NCBI RefSeq assembly: GCF_052119425.1
Contig: NZ_JBQKFH010000005.1
Location: 15,791 to 79,790 of the forward strand
From: Enterococcus_E cecorum_C
Lineage (GTDB): Bacteria; Bacillota; Bacilli; Lactobacillales; Enterococcaceae
Length of the DNA: 64,000 nucleotides
Direction: 5' to 3'
The notes under the pieces were generated by a model. It saw only the letters and a list, made by a program, of their open reading frames with translations, did not search any database and had not been told where the DNA came from. A program made the translations under genes and the position numbers. Positions 9,368 through 17,892 of this stretch are shown piece after piece (positions within the stretch are counted from its first letter, which is position 1; the number at the start of each line of letters is the position of its first letter).

Positions 9368-10886
9368 ATGTCATCATCAGAAAAAACGATTGAATCACTA
9401 ACAAAAACAATTGAAGCAATGTCCAATGAACTTACGCTTTTACGCGAACAAGTCGCTTACCTTACCAAAAAACTTTATGGTAAATCCTCTGAAAAGCGTG
9501 ACTATAACCAGAATCAATTGAGCCTGTTTGATGACATGGAACTTCCTGAAGAAGAAAGTGACTGTCCCAGGTAATCCAGAAGAAGAAACCATTACTTATC
9601 GTCGGAAAAAAGCGAAAGGCAAACGGCAAGCTATTTTTCAACAATTTAAACCAGAGGTCATCCACCATGAATTGATGGGAGAGGCTTGTACCTGTCCAGA
9701 TTGTCATGGAAGGTTAAAAGAAATCGGCTCGTGTGTGCAACGACAAGAATTAGTCTATGTTCCTGCACAGTTAAAACGAGTGGATCATATTCAGCATGCC
9801 TATAAATGTGTTGCCTGTAGCAAGAAAAATGCGACAGATAAAATCATCAAGGCCCCTGTACCCAAGGCGCCCTTGGCGCATAGTCTGGGTTCAGCTTCTG
9901 TTATTGCGCACACCATTCATCAGAAATTCACACTGAAAGTGCCAAACTATCGACAAGAAGCGGATTGGCAGAAAATGGGGCTACCGATTAGTCGTAAAGA
10001 GATGGCTAATTGGCATATCAAGTCTAGTCAGTATTATTTCGAACCACTCTATGAATTACTGCGTGAAAAGTTATTAACACAAAGCCTTCTTCATGCGGAT
10101 GAGACAGCCTATAGAGTTTTAGAGAATGATACCTCTTTGACCTATTACTGGACATTCCTTTCAGGAAAACAAACAGTACAGCCAATTACACTCTATCATC
10201 ATGATCGGCGCAGAAGCGGTTTGGCTGTTCAAGAATTTCTTGGTGACTATGAAGGCTATGTTCACTGTGATATGTGGTCAGCGTATCGCCAACTACCTAA
10301 AGCAAAGTTAGTAGGTTGTTGGGCACATGTACGCCGAAAATTTTTTGAAGCAACGCCGAAACAAGCAGATAAGCAGTCATTGGGACGCAAGGGATTAGAT
10401 TATTGTGACCAGATGTTTTCACTAGAAGCCTCTTGGGCTGAACTGCCTTCAGATGAAAGATTGAGCAAACGTAAAGAAAGATTAGCCCCTCTAATGATGT
10501 CTTTCTTTGATTGGTGTCGCAATCAATCAGTACTCCCAGGATCAAAGTTAGGTAGTGCGATCACCTATGCGTTGAAATATGAGGAAACATTCAAAACAGT
10601 TTTAGCGGATGGTTCATTAGTATTATCCAATAATCTAGCTGAGCGTGCGATTAAAGGTTTAGTCCTGGGACGGAAGAATTGGCTTTTCTCTCAAAGCTTT
10701 GAAGGAGCCAAGTCTAGTGCAATCATCCTGTCTCTTTTAGAAACTGCCAAACGAAATGGCTTAGACTCAGAGAAATATCTTACCTATCTTTTGGAGAAGT
10801 TGCCAAATGAGGAGTCTTTAGCAAAAAAAGCAGTTCTAGAAGCTTATTTGCCATGGTCAGAAACTGTACAAGCAAATTGTAAATAA
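9368..10886 (+). pseudogene. tnpC: IS66 transposase TnpC, disrupted by one frameshift
   Basis: The transposase is split into two frames. Residues 1-68 (9368-9574) hold the coiled N-terminus LTKKLYGKSSEKRDYNQNQL and end at a TAA just after ESDCPR. The rest continues from about 9555 in another frame (VPGNPEEETITYRRKK) to 10886. The second part has the zinc-binding CTCPDCHG, the DDE-region signatures LLHADETAYRVL and VHCDMWSAYRQL, and the C-terminal LSNNLAERAIKGLVLGRKNW. The total length of 1519 nt is one base off a multiple of three, so a single indel near 9560-9580 explains it. A programmed frameshift is less likely because IS66 TnpC is normally a single frame. Confidence 0.85.
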
Positions 10887-11001
10887 AAAAAGAATCTCCA
10901 GAGTCGATGAGTGATATCCTCGCCTTATAGTTTCTAGTGAATTTTTATTTTGTCACTATCCACTATAAGTCGAGAATATCAGAGGACTTTGGAGATTTTC
11001 A

Positions 11002-11034
11002 ATATACCTCGTTATTGGGCGCTTACCCATTTCG
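11002..11034. repeat. IS66 right end: terminal inverted repeat and target duplication
   Basis: The right inverted repeat (11002-11026) ends GGGCGCTTAC and differs from the left end at one position. The second copy of CCATTTCG follows at 11027-11034. Confidence 0.93.
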
Positions 11035-11050
11035 GTACTCGAGATAGGGA

Positions 11051-11102
11051 AAAACGGCCACACCGAAGTAGTTCAATACTCTAGTGTGGCCGTTTTGTTT
11101 TG
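11051..11102 (+). terminator. Strong terminator, probably of the R-M operon
   Basis: A 13-bp perfect stem (AAAACGGCCACAC / GTGTGGCCGTTTT, 11051-11063 with 11084-11096) is followed by GTTTTG. Before IS66 arrived it lay just after the membrane-protein gene, so it is best read as the end of the restriction-modification operon. Confidence 0.85.
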
Positions 11103-11202
11103 AGTTCCATTTGAAGGGTTCACTTAAAAATAGTTATTTCATCAAATCCCTAAGTGAGCCTGCAAAAGAATCGCCCTTTTTATATTCATTTGATATAAAC
11201 AA

Positions 11203-12639
11203 CTAGATAATGGCAAGAATCACAAAGTTTAGAATAAACAATGCATTGACTGCCCAAATAACTGGTGAAACTTGGCTTGCTTTGCCTTTTAAGACTTTCG
11301 TTAAGGCATACATGATAAAGCCAGCTGCGATACCATAAGAGATGCTATAACACAAGCCCATAAAGATTGAAGCAAAGAAAGTTGGAATTGCTTCTTCTAA
11401 TTCTGTCCAATTAATATCTTTAAAGGAAGCCATCATCATAACCCCAACTAAAATCAAAGCAGGAGCAGTTGCCTGACTAGGAACAATTGAAATTAATGGT
11501 GAGAAGAAACTACTAATTGCAAAAAGAATCGCGACAACCACAGAAGTTAAACCTGTACGTCCACCCGCACCAATACCAGCAGCTGATTCAACATAAGTAG
11601 TCGTATTAGAAGTACCGAATACCGCACCTACACTTGTCGCAATCGCATCAGCAAATAACGCACGATCTAGACGCGTATTTAACCCACGACCATTGTCTAA
11701 TGAATCTTCATCTGCTTTAGAGAAGATACCCGTACGACGACCAGTACCGATAAATGTACCAATTGTATCAAAAGTATCAGATAAACTGAAAGCTAAAATT
11801 GTCATAATCACTTGCGGAATTTTATGAGATTCACTAAATAAAGATTGCATCCCTTCTGGACCAAAAGCAGCACCAAAAGTTGTACCTAATTGTTTGAATG
11901 AGTTAGCCAATGAATTCGTGTGCCAATCAATCGCACCTAAATCAACAACACCCATTAAAATACCAATAATTGTAGTACCTAAAATCCCAATGATAATTGC
12001 GCCACGTACATTTAAGACCACTAAAATCGTCATTAAAAATAGACCAATTAAAGCTAAAAGTACAGGTGCATTATTGAAGTTTGCTAATGCAGGAACGATG
12101 CCACCATTCATTGAAACACTGGCCACTTTACCTTTTTCAACGATCGCATTAGTAATTGTTGCACCATCAGCACTAAAGCTTAATAAATTCGCATTTTTAA
12201 TCCCAACATAAGCGACAAAAATACCAATCCCACCACTGATAGCGTGTTGCATACTTTCAGGAATTGCATGAATAATCATTTTGCGAATACGCGTCACAGT
12301 AATAAAGATATTGATTAAACCACAGATAAACACCATCGCTAAAGCTTGTTGCCATGAATACCCCAAGCCAAATACTACAGTAAAGGTAAAGAAAGCATTC
12401 AACCCCATACCTGGCGCTTGCGCATAGGGTACATTGGCAAATAATCCCATGACTAAAGTACCAATTACTGAAGCAATAATCGTTGATAAAAAGACCGCTT
12501 GAAACGGCATGCCAGATTGAGATAAAATATTTGGATTAACGAACAATATGTAACTCATTGCAAAGAATGTTGTTAATCCAGCTAAAATTTCTGTAGAGAC
12601 AGTTGTTTTATTTTCCTTCAATTTGAAAAATTTTTCCAT
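11203..12639 (-). CDS. NCS2-family purine (guanine/hypoxanthine/adenine) permease
   Basis: A 478-residue polytopic membrane protein of the AzgA-like NCS2 branch (PbuG/PbuO type). It starts MEKFFKLKENKTTVSTEILA and continues with GLTTFFAMSYILFVNP, the family's typical N-terminus. AQAPGMGLNAFFT, LSDTFDTIGTFIGTGRRTG and SNTTTYVESAAGIGAGGRTG are also characteristic. About 12-14 membrane segments are evident. It imports purine bases by proton symport. It stands alone between the accessory region and a tRNA gene. Possible PurBox-like sites lie upstream; no purine riboswitch was found. Confidence 0.92.
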   Translation of the reverse strand: MEKFFKLKENKTTVSTEILAGLTTFFAMSYILFVNPNILSQSGMPFQAVFLSTIIASVIGTLVMGLFANVPYAQAPGMGLNAFFTFTVVFGLGYSWQQALAMVFICGLINIFITVTRIRKMIIHAIPESMQHAISGGIGIFVAYVGIKNANLLSFSADGATITNAIVEKGKVASVSMNGGIVPALANFNNAPVLLALIGLFLMTILVVLNVRGAIIIGILGTTIIGILMGVVDLGAIDWHTNSLANSFKQLGTTFGAAFGPEGMQSLFSESHKIPQVIMTILAFSLSDTFDTIGTFIGTGRRTGIFSKADEDSLDNGRGLNTRLDRALFADAIATSVGAVFGTSNTTTYVESAAGIGAGGRTGLTSVVVAILFAISSFFSPLISIVPSQATAPALILVGVMMMASFKDINWTELEEAIPTFFASIFMGLCYSISYGIAAGFIMYALTKVLKGKASQVSPVIWAVNALFILNFVILAII

Positions 12640-12736
12640 TTTAATAAGTCCACTCCTCAGATATTCTGATATATTCCGAAAAAATCGATTTTAAATGTAC
12701 GTTTTTTTCAGACTACACAAGGTAGTATAGTCGAGT

Positions 12737-12798
12737 AATTTTCGGATTTCAACAGAAAAAGAATAAAAAGCTTTAAAAATCTTTTAAATGTTCGTGTT
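12737..12798 (-). promoter_or_regulatory. Possible PurBox-like sites upstream of the purine permease
   Basis: On the minus strand AAATCCGAAAATT (12737-12749) and AACACGAACATTT (12786-12798) resemble the Gram-positive PurR box (AWWWCCGAACWWT), with one and two mismatches. They sit about 100-150 nt before the permease start. Regulation by PurR would fit the gene, but the sites are imperfect and their spacing is not diagnostic. Confidence 0.3.
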
Positions 12799-12881
12799 TT
12801 GCAACATTCACCTCTCAACAACTAGAAATTATCTATTTCCTTATTGACTTTTTTATAAAAAACAGTCAAAATATAACTTAC

Positions 12882-12968
12882 GGAGAGTTGGCAGAGTGGT
12901 AATGCACTGGACTCGAAATCCAGCGAGCCGAATTTTTCGGTGCACGGGTTCAAATCCCGTACTCTCCT
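12882..12968 (+). tRNA. tRNA-Ser (anticodon CGA)
   Basis: A class II tRNA with acceptor stem GGAGAGT/ACTCTCC, anticodon stem CTGGA/TCCAG around the loop CTCGAAA (anticodon CGA, reads UCG), and a long variable arm (GAGCCGAA...TTCGGTGC). The T arm is ACGGG-TTCAAAT-CCCGT. CCA is not encoded. It is followed directly by its own terminator, so it is a single-gene unit. Confidence 0.95.
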
Positions 12969-12972
12969 TTTC

Positions 12973-13000
12973 GCAACTGCAGCTTTGTAGTTGCTTTTTT
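12973..13000 (+). terminator. Terminator of tRNA-Ser
   Basis: GCAACTgCAG...TTGTAGTTGC forms a stem at 12973-12994 and is followed by a T run to 13000. Confidence 0.85.
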
Positions 13001-13138
13001 TGTTCACTTTTCTTGTAATCAGGACAGATCTCTGACTTGTTTTACCCAACATATTGTGGTATGATTTTTCATGTTGTCAATATATTGTAGTTTAGTAGAA
13101 GAATGATAATTGCTGAACTTTAAGGAGTTTTGTTATAA

Positions 13139-13798
13139 ATGAAAGGAGCTAACCAAGCTGTGATAGTACTTGCAGGTATGATTGGTGCCGGAAAAACCAA
13201 ATACACTGAAATGATTGCGAATGAATTAGGCAGTTTACCTTTTTATGAAAGTGTCGATGATAATCGCATTTTAGAAATGTTTTATAAAGATCCGAAGCGT
13301 TGGGCTTTTGCATTACAAATTCACTTTTTAAATACCCGCTTTAAGAGCATTAAAGAAGCTTTGAAACATCAACACAATGTTTTAGACCGTTCTATTTATG
13401 AAGATGCTTTATTTACCCAAATCAATTTTGAAAATGGCAATATGTCTGAAGCTGAAATGGATACTTATCTTTCTCTTTTAGATAATATGATGGAAGAGTT
13501 AGACGGTATGCCTAAAAAAGCACCAGACTTATTAGTATATTTACAAGGACCACTTGATATTCACTTACAACGTATCAAAAAACGTGGTCGCGAATATGAA
13601 CAAGTAGATGAAAATGAAGAAAATGACGAACTATTAGCTTATTATAAACATCTACATTCACGCTATGATGATTGGTATAACGCTTATGATAAGAGTAAAA
13701 AAATTGCGATTCCAATTACCAAATATGATATTGAAATCCCCGAGCATAAAGAAGCTGTAATGGCAATTATCAAAAATGCTATAAATGAAATGAATTAA
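13139..13798 (+). CDS. Deoxynucleoside kinase (dAK/dGK family)
   Basis: A 219-residue P-loop kinase. The Walker A variant GMIGAGKTKYTE lies at about residues 14-25, followed by the substrate-site FYESVDDN. LDRSIYEDALF is the DRS motif that positions the catalytic region, and KKRGREYEQ fits the lid arginines. It salvages deoxypurine nucleosides by 5'-phosphorylation. The ATG at 13139 has GGAG about 11 nt upstream; a GTG at 13159 with AAAGGAG before it is an alternative that would still keep the P-loop. It is a monocistronic gene ending at a strong hairpin. Confidence 0.88.
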   Translation: MKGANQAVIVLAGMIGAGKTKYTEMIANELGSLPFYESVDDNRILEMFYKDPKRWAFALQIHFLNTRFKSIKEALKHQHNVLDRSIYEDALFTQINFENGNMSEAEMDTYLSLLDNMMEELDGMPKKAPDLLVYLQGPLDIHLQRIKKRGREYEQVDENEENDELLAYYKHLHSRYDDWYNAYDKSKKIAIPITKYDIEIPEHKEAVMAIIKNAINEMN

Positions 13799-13803
13799 CA
13801 AAA

Positions 13804-13840
13804 GAGCACAGAATCCTCCAAAATTCTGTGCTTCTTTTGT
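13804..13840. terminator. Bidirectional terminator between the dNK and HAD genes
   Basis: A 10-bp stem AGCACAGAAT/ATTCTGTGCT (13804-13813, 13823-13832) has T-rich tails on both strands. It serves the two converging genes. Confidence 0.85.
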
Positions 13841-14640
13841 TATAAACTTAAATACTTTTCTAAGTAGCGTGCTAGACCATCTTCATCATTCGTATATTCA
13901 GTCATATCGTTCGCGACTTTTTTCGCTTGCTCAGAACCATTCTTCATGACCACACCACGACCTGCGAATTCGAGCATTTCCACATCATTGTATTCATCGC
14001 CAAATGCCATAATATTTTTTGGCTTAAATCCTAAATCATCCGCAATTAGTGCAAGACCAGTTGCTTTGTGTACTCCCTTAGGGGTCATTTCCAGCATATT
14101 ATGTGGTCCACCCCACGTTTTAGTCGCAACATCAGGATAAGAACGATTTAATACCTCAGCGACACTGTCTAAGGTTTCTGGGCGTGTTTTAATTAATAAT
14201 GAAGTCGGATTTTCTTTTAAATTCTCTAATAGATTATCATTCGTTACCTTAGTTGAACCGAAAAAGGTAGGATCAACACCGTCTAACTGGCTAACAAAAA
14301 AATGACGACGATCTTCTGCGGCTACAAATTCAATCCCTAGTGCTTCTTTTTTAGCCTTTAAGTCAAAAGCAATAGCACGATCGATAAAATATTCGGTTTC
14401 TTTTTCCCAATATTTAAAAGGCTTATGCGTTAATGAGCCGTTAAAATTAACCATAGCAGAATCCAGTTTTAGTTGACGATAAAATTGTTCACTCATTCTA
14501 AAAGGACGACCCGTTGCAATCACTACAGTATGCCCTTGTTGCTGAGCCTTAATTAAGGTCGCTTGCGTTTTTGGAGTAATCAGTGATTGCGCGTTTAATG
14601 TCGTACCATCTAAATCTATCGCGATTAATTTCTTTTCCAT
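13840..14640 (-). CDS. Cof-type HAD-IIB phosphatase
   Basis: A 266-residue HAD hydrolase. Motif I is IAIDLDGTTLN (D9 and D11 as nucleophile and acid/base), motif II is VVIATGRPF, and motif IV is MAFGDEYNDVEMLEFAG. The cap between motifs II and III is of the C2B type seen in Cof/YidA/SupH enzymes, which dephosphorylate sugar phosphates and cofactor precursors. The exact substrate cannot be read from sequence. A strong GGAG-type site precedes the ATG (ggaaggagaaat). It stands alone, facing the dNK gene. Confidence 0.88.
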   Translation of the reverse strand: MEKKLIAIDLDGTTLNAQSLITPKTQATLIKAQQQGHTVVIATGRPFRMSEQFYRQLKLDSAMVNFNGSLTHKPFKYWEKETEYFIDRAIAFDLKAKKEALGIEFVAAEDRRHFFVSQLDGVDPTFFGSTKVTNDNLLENLKENPTSLLIKTRPETLDSVAEVLNRSYPDVATKTWGGPHNMLEMTPKGVHKATGLALIADDLGFKPKNIMAFGDEYNDVEMLEFAGRGVVMKNGSEQAKKVANDMTEYTNDEDGLARYLEKYLSL

Positions 14641-14703
14641 ATATTTCTCCTTCCTTAAAATCTTTCTCTATAGTCTAACACATTTCTGGAAGAAGAAACA
14701 AGT

Positions 14704-14735
14704 AAAACCTCAATAGTCGCTACTACTGAGGTTTT
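14704..14735 (-). terminator. Terminator downstream of the TetR gene
   Basis: A stem of AAAACCTCA/TGAGGTTTT (14704-14712, 14727-14735) lies just after the minus-strand TetR gene and ends in a T-rich tail. Confidence 0.7.
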
Positions 14736-14739
14736 ATCT

Positions 14740-15309
14740 TTATTGTCGAATTAAATCTAATTTTTGACCTTTGGCGATATCATCAATCATTTTCTTACAC
14801 ATATTCACGAAATCATCATGCGTTAAATGAATAATTCCAGCATTTTGTAAGGAAATAATACCACTAACCGCAATTAATGTTTCCAAATGATAATTTCTAA
14901 ATTCTTCATCACTTAAATGTTTGAAACGGTCATCTTTAAAGACTTGTTCGCGATAATAGTTTTCAGACTTAGCGAATAAGTAATCACCGCCACCATTATT
15001 ATCTACCCAACAAGCTTTGTATAAGGTAGGTTTCTTTAAGGCTAACTCAATAAAATGAACAGGGGAGTCCACAATAATATCTCCTGTTATTGGTTTGGTT
15101 AGACTAATTCGTTCAATATCATGCCAAACTTTATCCAAAACTTGTGTCTTCAAATCTTTCATATTTTTGAACTGCAAATAAATAGGTTGTGTTGAAATTC
15201 CCAATTCTTGTGCGACATTTCTAGCAGTGAACTTATCAAATCCTTCACGTGCCACAATATTATACCCTGCTTTTACAATTTGTTCTCTTGTGTAAATTTT
15301 ATACCTCAT
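14740..15309 (-). CDS. TetR/AcrR-family transcriptional regulator
   Basis: A 189-residue regulator. Its N-terminal HTH reads REQIVKAGYNIVAREGFDKF, then TARNVAQELGISTQPIYLQF, then KNMKDLKTQVL, the standard TetR DNA-binding layout. The C-terminal ligand-binding part resembles none I can name. It is divergent from the YjjPB-type exporter genes, with a 220-nt AT-rich gap between, so it may control them, though no clear palindrome was identified. Target and ligand are unknown. Confidence 0.85.
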   Translation of the reverse strand: MRYKIYTREQIVKAGYNIVAREGFDKFTARNVAQELGISTQPIYLQFKNMKDLKTQVLDKVWHDIERISLTKPITGDIIVDSPVHFIELALKKPTLYKACWVDNNGGGDYLFAKSENYYREQVFKDDRFKHLSDEEFRNYHLETLIAVSGIISLQNAGIIHLTHDDFVNMCKKMIDDIAKGQKLDLIRQ

Positions 15310-15532
15310 TCAAATCTCCCCCAAATTCTATCTATCTCTATTTTACTCAAAATATGTAAATTAGGCAAAAAAATATTCGTCAAAAATGTTATCATACTAG
15401 GCAAAAAACGTTATCATAGTTCCATCAAAATATAAACTTTTCAAAATCATAAATTAAAATTTTTTGCCTTTTTCAAAAATTTAGCTAAAATAAAAAATAT
15501 CCCAACTTATATGCTTTTGAGGTGATTATCCC

Positions 15533-16309
15533 TTGTTCAATAATATCCAATCAGAAAATGTAAAAGCCACAATACTTAAAACCGCCTTATTAGCTGGTAA
15601 AATTATGATGGAAAATGGTTCTGAAGTTTATCGCGTAGAAGATACAATGAAACGAATTGCACAAAACGCCGGGGAAATGGATGTGAGTTGTTACGTTACA
15701 GCTACAGGAATTTTCATCGGTCTTGAGAATCAGCAAAAAGTCATGATTGCCAGTGTCGAAGCGCGTACCATCAATTTAGAAAAAGTGGTTGCTGTCAACG
15801 AGATGTCTAGGCAGTTTGCAGATAAAAAAATCAATCTTCATGAACTGGCAGAAAAACTCGAACAAATCGATCAAAAAGTACCTACCTTTCCACTTTGGCT
15901 AGAAATTTTAGCAGCCGGAATGATTAGTGCTGGCGCGATGTATCTCTTTGGCGGGGTAATGTCTGACTTTTTGATTACTTTTTTAATCGGCTCACTTGGG
16001 TTTATTATTAGCGTTGTCTGCAAATCGCTGATAAAACTGAACTACTTTGATTTGTTCATCGCCAGTTTTTGTATTGGTATTATGAGCATCGTCGCTGTAA
16101 AATACCATTTCGCCAGTCAAATCGATCCCATTATTATTGGTTCAATTATGCCCTTTGTACCTGGCGTAGCAATTACCAATGCTGTTCGTGATATTTTAGC
16201 GGGACATTTAATTAGCGGGACAGCTCGAGCAACAGAAGCATTGATTGTCGCAGCTACCATTTGCGCCGGTATTGCAACGGTCTTCAACTGGTTAGGAGGA
16301 TGGCTATGA
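15533..16309 (+). CDS. ThrE/YjjP-family exporter subunit (N-terminal-domain type)
   Basis: A 258-residue protein corresponding to the first half of ThrE-type threonine/serine exporters (YjjP-like). A soluble N-terminal region holds KIMMENGSEVYRVEDTMKRI and the CYVTATGIFIGL segment. About five membrane helices follow, with the conserved MPFVPGVAITNAVRDILAGH loop. The start is TTG at 15533 with GAGGTGA 8 nt upstream. It overlaps the next gene by 4 nt (ATGA). The pair likely forms a two-subunit exporter; homologues are reported to move threonine/serine or succinate, and the substrate here is unproven. Confidence 0.85.
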   Translation: MFNNIQSENVKATILKTALLAGKIMMENGSEVYRVEDTMKRIAQNAGEMDVSCYVTATGIFIGLENQQKVMIASVEARTINLEKVVAVNEMSRQFADKKINLHELAEKLEQIDQKVPTFPLWLEILAAGMISAGAMYLFGGVMSDFLITFLIGSLGFIISVVCKSLIKLNYFDLFIASFCIGIMSIVAVKYHFASQIDPIIIGSIMPFVPGVAITNAVRDILAGHLISGTARATEALIVAATICAGIATVFNWLGGWL

Positions 16310-16764
16310 GCGAGTGGATGATTCATATTGTTTTTAGCTTTTTGAGTACAATTGGCTTTGGTATCATCACAAATATCCCTAGAAGAGCATTTGTCGCAGC
16401 TGGTTTTACTGGAGTATGCGGTTGGCTAGTCTTTTGGCAGTTAAAAATGCATCATATGTCCTTAGGTGGCGCCAATTTTTGGGCAGCCTTTCTGATTGGA
16501 ATCTTAAGTATCTATTTTTCACGTAAACAAAAAATGCCGGTCATTATCTTTCATATACCAAGCCTATTTTTGCTCGTGCCTGGTGGCCCAGCTTATTTAG
16601 CTATTCGTCTATTTATTAGCGGTAATACTACAGCAGCTTTTACCCAAATAAGTATCGTGACTATCACTGCGGCTAGTATTGCTGGTGCCTTTATGATGAG
16701 TAATTTAGTAGAAAGAATTGTTTTAAAGATATCAAATTTACAAAAAAAGCGTAAAAATTTATAA
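16306..16764 (+). CDS. ThrE/YjjB-family exporter subunit (C-terminal-domain type)
   Basis: A 152-residue integral membrane protein corresponding to the second half of ThrE (YjjB-like). It has four to five helices with TIGFGIITNIPRRAFVAAG near the start and IPSLFLLVPGGPAYLAIRLF later, both typical of the family. The ATG at 16306 is preceded by AGGAGG and overlaps the stop of the first subunit, so both are made together. An in-frame upstream extension to 16261 exists but lacks a better ribosome site. Confidence 0.85.
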   Translation: MSEWMIHIVFSFLSTIGFGIITNIPRRAFVAAGFTGVCGWLVFWQLKMHHMSLGGANFWAAFLIGILSIYFSRKQKMPVIIFHIPSLFLLVPGGPAYLAIRLFISGNTTAAFTQISIVTITAASIAGAFMMSNLVERIVLKISNLQKKRKNL

Positions 16765-16843
16765 AATCAGTCTAAAGTGGTATTCTCAAATATGTAAAAA
16801 ACAGCTATAATAGCGATAGATAATTTGGAAAAGGAGATTCTCT

Positions 16844-17440
16844 ATGAACATTGAACTATCCCGTAAAATCGTTAGCTTCATCTCATTTTGTGGCTTAGTT
16901 GCAACGATTATTGTCACGATTTATTTTTATCGCTTAGGACTATTTAAAGATATTCATTCCTTGCGACTGTACATAGAGAATGCCGCAATCTTTGGTCCAT
17001 TTATCTTTATCCTTTTACAAATCATTCAAGTAGTTGTGCCGATTATTCCTGGTGGGATATCTACCGCTGCTGGTGTAGTCATATTTGGTCCTTTTTGGGG
17101 ATTCGTTTATAATTATGTTGGTATTTGTATCGGATCTGTCATTGTTTTCCTACTTGCTAGAAAATATGGTAAACCATTCATTTTAAGTATGATTAGTGAA
17201 AAGACCTTTAACAAATATACGCATTGGCTAGATAATCAAAAGAGATTTGATCGCTTATTTTCTTTAGCCATTCTATTACCGGTTGCTCCTGATGATGCCT
17301 TATGTATGATTGCTGGGCTCACAGAAATCAGCCTTAAGAAATTCACTTGGATTATCTTATTATGCAAACCAGCAACGATTCTAGCTTACAGTATGGCCTT
17401 AATTTACGGGGCGAACTGGCTAACCAATTTATTAAGTTAA
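16844..17440 (+). CDS. TVP38/TMEM64 (VTT-domain) membrane protein
   Basis: A 198-residue membrane protein of the DedA/VTT superfamily. The hallmark is the re-entrant region VVPIIPGGISTAAGVVIFGP followed by GFVYNYVGICIGSVIVFLLARKYG. LPVAPDDALCMIAGLTEIS is the second conserved re-entrant loop. Such proteins act as lipid scramblases or flippases in envelope maintenance; the exact substrate is unknown. AAAGGAG precedes the ATG and a TATAAT-type -10 lies about 40 nt upstream. It is monocistronic, with its own terminator. Confidence 0.87.
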   Translation: MNIELSRKIVSFISFCGLVATIIVTIYFYRLGLFKDIHSLRLYIENAAIFGPFIFILLQIIQVVVPIIPGGISTAAGVVIFGPFWGFVYNYVGICIGSVIVFLLARKYGKPFILSMISEKTFNKYTHWLDNQKRFDRLFSLAILLPVAPDDALCMIAGLTEISLKKFTWIILLCKPATILAYSMALIYGANWLTNLLS

Positions 17441-17445
17441 GAAAA

Positions 17446-17484
17446 CACGACTACCCCATTTATTTTGTGGTAGTCGTTTTATTT
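17446..17484 (+). terminator. Terminator of the VTT-domain gene
   Basis: An 8-bp stem CGACTACC/GGTAGTCG (17448-17455, 17469-17476) is followed by TTTTATTTT. Confidence 0.85.
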
Positions 17485-17517
17485 TATGCTTAAATTTAGA
17501 TAACGAATTCAAAATAT

Positions 17518-17546
17518 TTGCCAGAATTTACTACTTGTGCTATAAT
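17518..17546 (+). promoter_or_regulatory. Consensus sigma-A promoter of a small gene
   Basis: TTGCCA (17518-17523), a 17-nt spacer and TATAAT (17541-17546) make a near-ideal housekeeping promoter directed at the 49-residue ORF that starts 50 nt downstream. Confidence 0.8.
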
Positions 17547-17595
17547 GAACAATGTAAAGGGGTTACAATATTAAATAATTAAAGGAGGTCGTATT

Positions 17596-17745
17596 ATGAC
17601 TTACAAAAACACAAATCTTGTTTATCGAATTGCTTTTGACACAACACAAAATGTCTTTATCGCAATTGATGCTAACAACGAAAACAACTGTGCCTATGGT
17701 GTAACAATTGAACAAGCAGTGGCAAACCTTGTTGCAAACAAATAA
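17596..17745 (+). CDS. 49-residue small protein, function unknown
   Basis: The ORF MTYKNTNLVYRIAFDTTQNV...VANLVANK has a near-perfect AAAGGAGG ribosome site 8 nt upstream, a consensus promoter and a terminator, so it is very probably a real, well expressed gene. The predicted fold is a few beta strands followed by a helix (YGVTIEQAVANLVANK), which vaguely recalls HicB-like or dsRBD-like small domains, but no family can be claimed. It has no signal peptide or membrane segment. It lies between the VTT gene and pgi and is transcribed alone. Confidence 0.75.
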   Translation: MTYKNTNLVYRIAFDTTQNVFIAIDANNENNCAYGVTIEQAVANLVANK

Positions 17746-17760
17746 AGAAAGGAAAACATC

Positions 17761-17790
17761 ATGCCCACAAATCCAAACAACCTACTTTAA
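17761..17790 (+). CDS. Possible 9-residue peptide ORF
   Basis: ATG-initiated MPTNPNNLL ends at TAA just before the terminator hairpin. AAAGGAAAAC provides a ribosome site 15 nt after the stop of the 49-residue gene. It could be a translated mini-ORF or chance; nothing else supports it. Confidence 0.25.
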   Translation: MPTNPNNLL

Positions 17791-17791
17791 G

Positions 17792-17830
17792 AATCATCTT
17801 TAGTTCTCACGCTAAGGATGATTTTTTTTA
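17792..17830 (+). terminator. Terminator of the small-protein gene
   Basis: A 12-bp stem AATCATCTTTAG/CTAAGGATGATT (17792-17803, 17812-17823, one G-U pair) is followed by eight Ts. Confidence 0.88.
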
Positions 17831-17845
17831 GCCTTAAATAGCAAA

Positions 17846-17881
17846 AAAAGACTTAACCCTCGATTAGAGAGCTAAGCCTTA
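17846..17881 (-). terminator. Terminator of pgi
   Basis: On the minus strand AAGGCTTA...TAAGTCTT with an internal CTC/GAG pairing is followed by a T run, 12 nt after the pgi stop codon. Confidence 0.7.
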
Positions 17882-17892
17882 AAATTTTGAAA

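Larger units (their letters stand above)
8705..11026 (+). mobile_element. IS66-family insertion sequence, 2322 bp, complete ends
   Basis: The element has 25-bp near-perfect inverted repeats (8705-8729 and 11002-11026) and is flanked by an exact 8-bp direct repeat, CCATTTCG, the target-duplication length normal for IS66. It carries the three usual genes in order: a short TnpA-like ORF, TnpB, and the large transposase TnpC, which is frameshifted. Rejoining the two target copies restores a continuous sequence from the membrane-protein gene to a strong terminator at 11051. The fully preserved duplication suggests a fairly recent insertion. Confidence 0.93.

Noticed and set aside
9555..9580. Programmed frameshift in the IS66 transposase
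   Set aside because: No canonical slippery heptamer with a stimulatory structure was seen, and IS66 transposases are normally one frame; a mutation or sequencing error is simpler.
11894..12211. Plus-strand open frame opposite the purine permease
   Set aside because: It mirrors the codon structure of the permease gene and shows no coding features of its own.
12640..12830. Possible purine riboswitch before the NCS2 permease
   Set aside because: The conserved three-way-junction core (for example a GTTTCTACC-like segment) is absent on the coding strand.
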